Below, piece after piece: positions 26,264 to 30,595 of a DNA stretch of 30,595 nt. Under the pieces are notes generated by a model. It ran no database searches. It was not told the origin of the DNA and saw only the letters and a program-made list of their open reading frames with translations. The DNA comes from CAZJYI01 sp964550025 (GTDB lineage: Bacteria > Verrucomicrobiota > Kiritimatiellia > UBA8416 > CAYOBW01). The position numbers and the translations under genes are program-made. Each line of letters starts with the position of its first letter. Positions within the stretch are counted from its first letter, which is position 1. The stretch is taken from the NCBI GenBank assembly GCA_964550025.1, contig CAZJYI010000134.1, positions 1 to 30,595 of the forward strand, read 5' to 3'.

Positions 26264-26327
26264 GTCAACACACTCCCTGGGCCTCACGAGCAAGAGTCGA
26301 AACACGCCCATTATGTATAGCACAAGA

Positions 26328-26367
26328 TGCGCAAACAGGAAAGTAATTGTTGTACAGGTGGCGGTCG
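26328..26367. promoter_or_regulatory. Degenerate operator copy upstream of the XylR-like gene
   Basis: TGCGCAAAC occurs at 26328-26336. A weaker second half, TGTACAGGTGGCGGTCG (26351-26367), aligns at 12 of 17 positions with the 10921 version, at 23 rather than 22 bp spacing. It lies about 65 bp upstream of the regulator start on the opposite strand. A possible minus-strand -10 (TATACAT) is nearby, so it could serve autoregulation. No gene is seen on the plus strand downstream of it. Confidence 0.45.
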
Positions 26368-26782
26368 TCCCGCACGGCAAAACTCCAATGCCGCTACGGT
26401 TACCCCACCGTGGATCAGCGCACAAAGAGCGGTTGTCGCCACAACAGCAAAGCGTTTCACTGTCTGAGTAGGTCCTTCTGCGCCTTCCGGACAATTTCCC
26501 AACCGCGGAAACAGTCAGCATCGTTGATCAGCTTGCGCTGACCGGGGGGGTGCATGCTTTCAATGGGGTGCAAACGACGAAAGTGGGCGAGAGAGAATTG
26601 CGCGTGCTTTCAGCAGGATTTCTCCTGCCTGGAAATGTCTAGCCACTATCCATGACTCTCATAATCGTAATCCTACGCGTAATCGTAATCGAAACAGCCG
26701 ATTAGGATTACGATTAGGAGTAGGATTGAGAACAGTGCATACTTGGCACAGAACTTCTGACACGACCTTGGCTGAACAGAAC
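26368..26782. repeat. Gene-free gap with long GTAATC-type hairpin
   Basis: The arms 26656-26691 and 26699-26732 pair over about 33 bp with small bulges and a 7-base loop. They consist of TAATCG, TAATCC and TACGCG units. A small perfect hairpin, GCAGGA-TTTC-TCCTGC, is at 26613-26628. No gene in this stretch can be supported. It separates the divergently placed regulator promoter from the 3' end of ATPase 4. Confidence 0.6.
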
Positions 26783-28018
26783 TCAGTACAAGAACCCGAA
26801 AGCCCACAGAGGGATCCGAGCCCCGACACCCGTTTCGATACCGTCTATGGCAAGATATGCGTTGGTGTGTGCTTGAATTTTTTTTTTTTTTGTGTTGGGT
26901 ACAACGTAGTTATACACCATGCCAGACTCGGTGGCAAAGTCGCCCTTGTCGGGGATCCGCAGCGGCTGTACGACCGAAACGGACTGGGCAAAGAATGTCT
27001 CCCTTACGGAGCCGATATCGGCACGACCGGTCGGCTGCAACGCATGGGCTTCATTGACGTCGCCGAGGTAGATCTTTCGGGGTTTCTCCATGGCCTTCAG
27101 GTCACGCCCTGTCTTGCTGAATGCCATGATCAAGCCGGCATCTTCAAGGTAGCCCAGGTAGGTCTTGAGCGTGCGGTCGTCGGCAATGTTGAGCAGGCGC
27201 TTCAACTTTGCAAGATCAGGCGTCACCGGCACAGACGGCGCAATGGCCGCCAGTAGCATCTTGATCCGCGCGATGCTAGCGCCGGTCAACTGCGGATGGA
27301 CGGCGGGCAGATCACTTTCGATAGCGGTGTGAACATTCTGTTCCAGCTTAGCGCGGAACAACTCGCGATCCTCGTACTCGAAGTAGTACGGATACACCCC
27401 GAACCGGAGGTAGTCGGCAAATGCGGCAAGGGGCCTCTGCCCGACCGACCTGAGCGTATCCACGAGGTCGGGGACGATGCTCTCATGCTTGTCGACGAGA
27501 GTCTCGAGTTCAAGAACAGGCAATTCGATGTTGAAACGTACTTCCAGGAACTCCCGGAATGACATACCGGTCATGCGATAGATCACGGCGCGGCGCGACA
27601 GGTCGTGGCTGCCCTTCCTGATCTGCATCATGGAACTTCCGGATGCGATGACCGCAAGATCGGGAAACGTCTCATAGATGCTCTTCAGGTCGCGTGACCA
27701 TTCCGAGTACTTGTGGATCTCGTCGACATACAACCAGCGTCCGCCTTGCTGAACGAAATCTCTGGCTATTTCGTATAGCGGGGTATTTCGAACGGCGAAG
27801 TGGTCGACTGGAACGTAGAGCGTCCGACGTGAAATCTGAATATCTGCGTCCCGTTTCAGCAGGTGCTGCACGAGCGTAGTGGTCTTCCCAATGCCTCGCT
27901 TGCCTGCGACAATCGAGCAGCGGCCTTTCAATTCCACCCCTCGTATGAAATACCGTTCATAGGGACGATTCAGAATTCGAATCATCTCGCGACTTAGCGC
28001 AAATAGATCGTCGAGCAT
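26783..28018 (-). CDS. AAA+ ATPase with DUF4143-type C-terminus (ATPase 4)
   Basis: This 411-residue protein has a Walker A motif at 39-46 (GKRGIGKT), a Walker B motif ending in Asp99-Glu100 (WLYVDEIHKY), and a sensor-like VIASGSSMMQI. The C-terminus, KGDFATES...KKKKIQ...IPLWAFGFLY, matches the usual ending of this ATPase group, which normally closes with IPLWLFGFLY. The codons for the KKKK segment form a 14-base A run (26878-26891 as T), a likely slippage site, though the frame is intact here. The ATG follows a strong AAGGAGG at 7 bases. A complete IS lies just upstream. The function is unknown. Confidence 0.88.
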   Translation of the reverse strand: MLDDLFALSREMIRILNRPYERYFIRGVELKGRCSIVAGKRGIGKTTTLVQHLLKRDADIQISRRTLYVPVDHFAVRNTPLYEIARDFVQQGGRWLYVDEIHKYSEWSRDLKSIYETFPDLAVIASGSSMMQIRKGSHDLSRRAVIYRMTGMSFREFLEVRFNIELPVLELETLVDKHESIVPDLVDTLRSVGQRPLAAFADYLRFGVYPYYFEYEDRELFRAKLEQNVHTAIESDLPAVHPQLTGASIARIKMLLAAIAPSVPVTPDLAKLKRLLNIADDRTLKTYLGYLEDAGLIMAFSKTGRDLKAMEKPRKIYLGDVNEAHALQPTGRADIGSVRETFFAQSVSVVQPLRIPDKGDFATESGMVYNYVVPNTKKKKIQAHTNAYLAIDGIETGVGARIPLWAFGFLY

Positions 28019-28065
28019 CCGTATACCTCCTTCTCAAAGGGCCGGCAAGAGCCCCGCCACACGGC

Positions 28066-28109
28066 ATGTAATGCATCACACTATATTGCAGCGAATAGAT
28101 GTAATGCAA
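28066..28109 (-). promoter_or_regulatory. Promoter and 33-bp-spaced direct repeats before ATPase 4
   Basis: ATGTAATGCA occurs at 28066-28075 and 28099-28108, exactly 33 bp apart, the same spacing as the array before ATPase 1. On the minus strand, TTGCAT (28104-28109) and TATAGT (28080-28085) with an 18-bp spacer form a plausible promoter overlapping the distal repeat. A third copy 33 bp further out is not convincing, even after removing the IS in silico. Confidence 0.6.
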
Positions 28110-28198
28110 TCCACTTCTGCGTCGGAGGTGCCATAGGTAGAGCCTGTCCCAAGGGCGGTTGAGTCAATATTAGTGGGGCGAATCGATGTATATAGGGA

Positions 28199-28282
28199 GG
28201 AGCAAGGCACCCGAAAATGGCTGCCTTGCTCCAAAACGGTGTGCTATCTTTGAAAATCACAACAAATTCAAGGAGCACACCG
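28199..28282 (+). promoter_or_regulatory. Two leader stem-loops, the second covering the transposase ribosome site
   Basis: The first is a perfect 11-bp stem (GGAGCAAGGCA, 28199-28209, with 28222-28232) with a 12-base loop. The second is a perfect 9-bp stem, CGGTGTGCT (28237-28245) with AGCACACCG (28274-28282). Its right arm starts inside the AGGAG ribosome site (28271-28275) and ends against the ATG. Transcripts that start outside the IS would include both arms and hide the start, a known way IS elements limit transposase made by read-through. Confidence 0.65.
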
Positions 28283-29806
28283 ATGCAAATAGTATCCTAC
28301 CAGCCCGAATTGAGTCCAGCACTTCGCGAGGTCGTTGGCAACGTCGATTACAGCGAATTTCGGGCAACACTGGAGCGGATCGACCGGCTTCTGATTGACA
28401 GCGGGACCGAGGCTGAGTTCGTCAGCTTGCGGATGAGCGAATACGAGCATGAGGTTGCCGCCTACGCCCAGAAAATGGGGAAGCAGCCGCGAGAGATCAG
28501 TGACAAAGAGCGAGGGAGGGTGCAGGAACATGCGGTGCGTGCGCTGCGTTGCAACGTGGTGCGCGAACTCACTGAGGAGAGTGCCAGAGGGCTGAGCATC
28601 CGGCTGGCCGACAGCGAACTGCTGCAATGGTTCTGCCGGATTGACCGGATAGATGTGGTGCGTGTGCCGAGCAAGAGCACGGTGGACCGCTACGAGAAGC
28701 TGGTGCCCGAAACGGTTGTGCGCAAGATCATTGATCATCTCAACGCTGCGGCAGCCACGACCGGCGAGGACGGAGAGCCGGGACTGGGGCTGGAGAAGTG
28801 TTTGGATATGGATGCGCTGTTTCTGGATACGAGCTGCGTGAAAGCAAACATCCACTTCCCGGTGGACTGGGTGCTGCTGCGGGATGCGACGCGCACGTTG
28901 ATCAAGGCGGTAGCGCTGATCCGCAAGCACGGGTTGAAGAACCGGATGGGCGAACCCTCAGAGTTCATTCGTGGCATGAACCGTTTGAGCATCGAGATGA
29001 CGCACACACGGCGGCGGCCCGATAGCAGGAAAGCCCGCAAGCGAGTGCTGCGGTCGATGAAGAAGCTGATGAAGAAGATCGATGGACACGCGCGTAAGCA
29101 CCGAGATCTACTGGAAAAGGAGTGGGAAGGCACGGATCTGAGCGAGGCTCAGGCTGCGTTGATCATCGACCGGATCGACCGGATCCGCGAACAGCTCCCT
29201 GACGCGATCCGCCAGGCGCATGAGCGAATCATCGGAGGCCGGTTGGTCGCGAACGCGGACAAGATCCTCAGCCTGTATGAGCCCGAGATTCACGTGCTGG
29301 TCCGCGGCAAGGCCGGCGCCGAGGTGGAGTTCGGCAACACGTTTTTGCTGGCCGAGCAACGCCAGGGAGTCATTACTGACTGGAAGTTGATCAAGGACCA
29401 GGCTCCGGCGGACAGCAAGATGGTTCCCGACAGCCTAGATCGCTTTGAACAGGTTTTTGGCTCGCCGCCTAACGCGGTGGCTGGCGATCGCGGTTTCGAC
29501 AGCAAACGCAATCGTAACCGGCTGGCGAAAGACGGGGTGTACAACGCGATCTGCCCGCGTAGCGTAATCGACCTGCGCGAGCGCATGAAGGAGGACGAGT
29601 TCGTCGGGTTGCAGACACGCCGTGCTCAAACTGAGCCACGCATCGCGATCTTCAAGAATGGGTTCCTTGGTCGCCCGATGCGAAGCAAGGGCTTCGTGCA
29701 TCGTGAGAACCGGGTGGCCTGGGCGGTAATGACCCACAATCTCTGGGTCATTGCCCGGCTGCCACTGGCTGAGGACCAATCGGAGGAACTTGATGCGGCG
29801 GCCTGA
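28283..29806 (+). CDS. DDE transposase (ISNCY-like)
   Basis: This protein has 507 residues from ATG 28283, which follows AGGAG at 7 bases. An upstream in-frame ATG at 28217 has no ribosome site. The likely acidic triad is Asp182 (FLDTSCVKANIHFPVD), Asp402 (AVAGDRGFDS) and Glu451 (TEPRIAIFKNGF). The segment RGKAGAEVEFGNTFLLAE is typical of this transposase group. A helical, charged insertion lies between the first and second Asp. The stop codon sits in the loop of a GCGGCC-TGAA-GGCCGC hairpin (29798-29813). The frame is intact, so the element may be active. Confidence 0.88.
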   Translation: MQIVSYQPELSPALREVVGNVDYSEFRATLERIDRLLIDSGTEAEFVSLRMSEYEHEVAAYAQKMGKQPREISDKERGRVQEHAVRALRCNVVRELTEESARGLSIRLADSELLQWFCRIDRIDVVRVPSKSTVDRYEKLVPETVVRKIIDHLNAAAATTGEDGEPGLGLEKCLDMDALFLDTSCVKANIHFPVDWVLLRDATRTLIKAVALIRKHGLKNRMGEPSEFIRGMNRLSIEMTHTRRRPDSRKARKRVLRSMKKLMKKIDGHARKHRDLLEKEWEGTDLSEAQAALIIDRIDRIREQLPDAIRQAHERIIGGRLVANADKILSLYEPEIHVLVRGKAGAEVEFGNTFLLAEQRQGVITDWKLIKDQAPADSKMVPDSLDRFEQVFGSPPNAVAGDRGFDSKRNRNRLAKDGVYNAICPRSVIDLRERMKEDEFVGLQTRRAQTEPRIAIFKNGFLGRPMRSKGFVHRENRVAWAVMTHNLWVIARLPLAEDQSEELDAAA

Positions 29807-29998
29807 AGGCCGCTTCCGGAGCGGGGAAATGCTGGGCGGAAAAGCAGGCGGGAGAACTGTCAAAAACGGCCGAATTTCCTAATGTTTTCGCCTGTTACCG
29901 CTGGCTCTGCTCTTGGCGGCAGAAGAACGGAACGAACGGCGTGCTGTCGTGGGACGCAGGACCGCCGAAACCCCCGGTAACGGGACAGGCTCTAGGTA

Positions 29999-30332
29999 AC
30001 AACAAGGTGGACATTCCCCAGTTCTCACGCTTGCCCCAAGACTGGAGATTCCTTCGGCAAGCTCTGGACAGGCTCTTCGACAAGCTCAGGATGACAGCAT
30101 CCGAGTATAGGTTGGATTTTCGGACCCAAAGCCTTCTGCAACAGGTTGCTAGCTTCGAGAACTTATTGCCCCTGGATCCCCACGCAACTGCCAAGCGCCA
30201 TTGCAGATCACGACGATGCCACCCAGACCTGCCGGCGCGATAGGCCGAGCAGGCAGACCGAAGTCATCAGGGCACTCACGGCAACTATTCGGTCCTCGCG
30301 TCCCCGTCTGGCCTGCCGCTCCTGCCACGGCC
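29999..30332. other. Gene-free stretch with a widespread CAAGCTC-type repeat
   Basis: No supportable gene is seen. Around 30050-30098 there is TTCGGCAAGCTCTGGACAGG followed by CTTCGACAAGCTCAGGATGA. These are two tandem variants of TTCG(A/G)CAAGCTC. This phrase is familiar as an intergenic repeat in many unrelated environmental bacteria. The short open frames here are its translation and not real genes. Confidence 0.5.
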
Positions 30333-30595
30333 CTACTCAACCTTCATCTTCCTGATCGCCTCGCTTTTCATGGCCCGGGCGGAAAACGTCTTGAGCAGGG
30401 CCCGGTCCTCCGCGGTACATGCTGTATTTTGGGCCAGCGTGCGGATGTTCTGATCGATATCGCGCTTGATCCGCATCCCGATGACCAGCAGATCGATCCG
30501 CTCATCATTGAGCACCCAGCGAATGGCCGCACCCGGCAATTCCTGGACGACCTTCTTTTCCGTTCCCGGCACAAGATACGGCGCCCATCCGCCCA
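30333..30595 (-). CDS. Aldo/keto reductase family protein, C-terminus only
   Basis: The frame is open to the window end, so the N-terminus is outside. The visible 87 residues start at GGWAPYLVPGTEKK. They include the family's C-terminal region AIRWVLNDERIDLLVIGMR (like the aldo/keto reductase ALRWVLS...VIPG segment) followed by DIDQNIRTL, which helps bind the NADP phosphate. The stop is TAG at 30333-30335. The GTG at 30572 should not be taken as the start. Such enzymes reduce sugar aldehydes or ketones; the substrate is not readable here. Confidence 0.75.
   Translation of the reverse strand, partial: GGWAPYLVPGTEKKVVQELPGAAIRWVLNDERIDLLVIGMRIKRDIDQNIRTLAQNTACTAEDRALLKTFSARAMKSEAIRKMKVE

Larger units (their letters stand above)
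28140..29992 (+). mobile_element. Complete insertion sequence, 1853 bp, ISNCY-like
   Basis: The element is bounded by perfect 11-bp terminal inverted repeats, GAGCCTGTCCC (28140-28150) and GGGACAGGCTC (29982-29992). It is flanked by a perfect 6-bp target duplication, TAGGTA (28134-28139 and 29993-29998). It carries one intact transposase gene with two stem-loops in its leader. The intact ends and matching duplication indicate a recent insertion. Family assignment (ISNCY/ISDol1-like) is by transposase pattern and is tentative. Confidence 0.9.

Noticed and set aside
26264..26521. N-terminal extension of the XylR-like protein to 26521
   Set aside because: The extra 86 residues are Cys/Arg/Thr-rich and unlike the family, span the operator and a likely promoter, and lack a ribosome site. 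The ATG at 26263 has AGGGAG.
26783..26960. Frameshift in ATPase 4 at the poly-A tract
   Set aside because: The residues before and after the run match the family's C-terminal pattern in one frame through the normal FGFLY end, so the gene is intact as given.
29798..29813. GCGGCC-TGAA-GGCCGC as an intrinsic terminator of the transposase
   Set aside because: The stem is good but no T-run follows, so termination is not supported; it is only noted as a hairpin around the stop codon.
29895..30243. Small open frames on both strands right of the IS
   Set aside because: They translate the widespread TTCGACAAGCTC-type intergenic repeat and IS end sequence and show no start signals.
1..30595. tRNA, rRNA or known riboswitch
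   Set aside because: No cloverleaf with tRNA-type conserved loops, no rRNA core sequence and no familiar riboswitch consensus was recognised by eye. A covariance-model scan would be needed to exclude them firmly.

Overview
The window is a carbohydrate-utilisation region of a GC-rich bacterium. The gene mix suggests the PVC superphylum, most likely a Kiritimatiellae-, Lentisphaerae- or Planctomycetes-like anaerobe. It includes secreted LamG-type proteins, a Tat-exported Gfo/Idh/MocA oxidoreductase, a ThuA-like protein, a URO-D-like protein, secreted glycosidases, an SSS symporter, an XylR-like AraC regulator and several DUF4143-type AAA+ ATPases. The taxonomic call is inference from gene content; no rRNA or tRNA gene was recognised.

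Layout. 1-1113: 3' part of an L-arabinose-isomerase-family gene. 1198-4326: a secreted LamG-like gene broken by an antisense ATPase gene, with a second antisense ATPase abutting its 3' end. 4745-9201: a secreted beta-sandwich protein, a URO-D-like protein and a secreted helical-toroid protein. 9358-10671: a third ATPase. 11004-18955: a plus-strand run of a GH36-like glycosidase, a GH43-like glycosidase, a ThuA-like protein, a Tat oxidoreductase and a HEAT-repeat protein. 19304-25060: an FGGY kinase, a TIM-like isomerase, a YjbQ protein, a SIS-domain sugar-phosphate isomerase and an SSS symporter with an extra C-terminal beta domain. 25067-26263 (minus): the XylR-like regulator. 26783-28018 (minus): a fourth ATPase. 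28140-29992: a complete insertion sequence with terminal repeats and a 6-bp target duplication. 30333-30595 (minus): the C-terminus of an aldo/keto reductase, cut by the window end.

How the genes could work together. The secreted glycosidases would release sugars from a galactose- or arabinose-containing glycan. The symporter imports them, and the isomerase, kinase and sugar-phosphate isomerases pass them to central metabolism. A two-half-site element (TGCGCAAA, 14 bp, TGCGCAA) lies before three transcription units, with a weaker version before the XylR-like gene. It is a good candidate for that regulator's operator and would tie the locus into one regulon.

The most unusual features are non-coding. 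Three of the four ATPase genes have their own evenly spaced repeat array at the promoter (33, 24 and 33 bp periods), each with a different sequence. Most long gaps between catabolic genes also hold a long imperfect hairpin whose arms are built from short simple-sequence units. The units differ from gap to gap while the architecture recurs.
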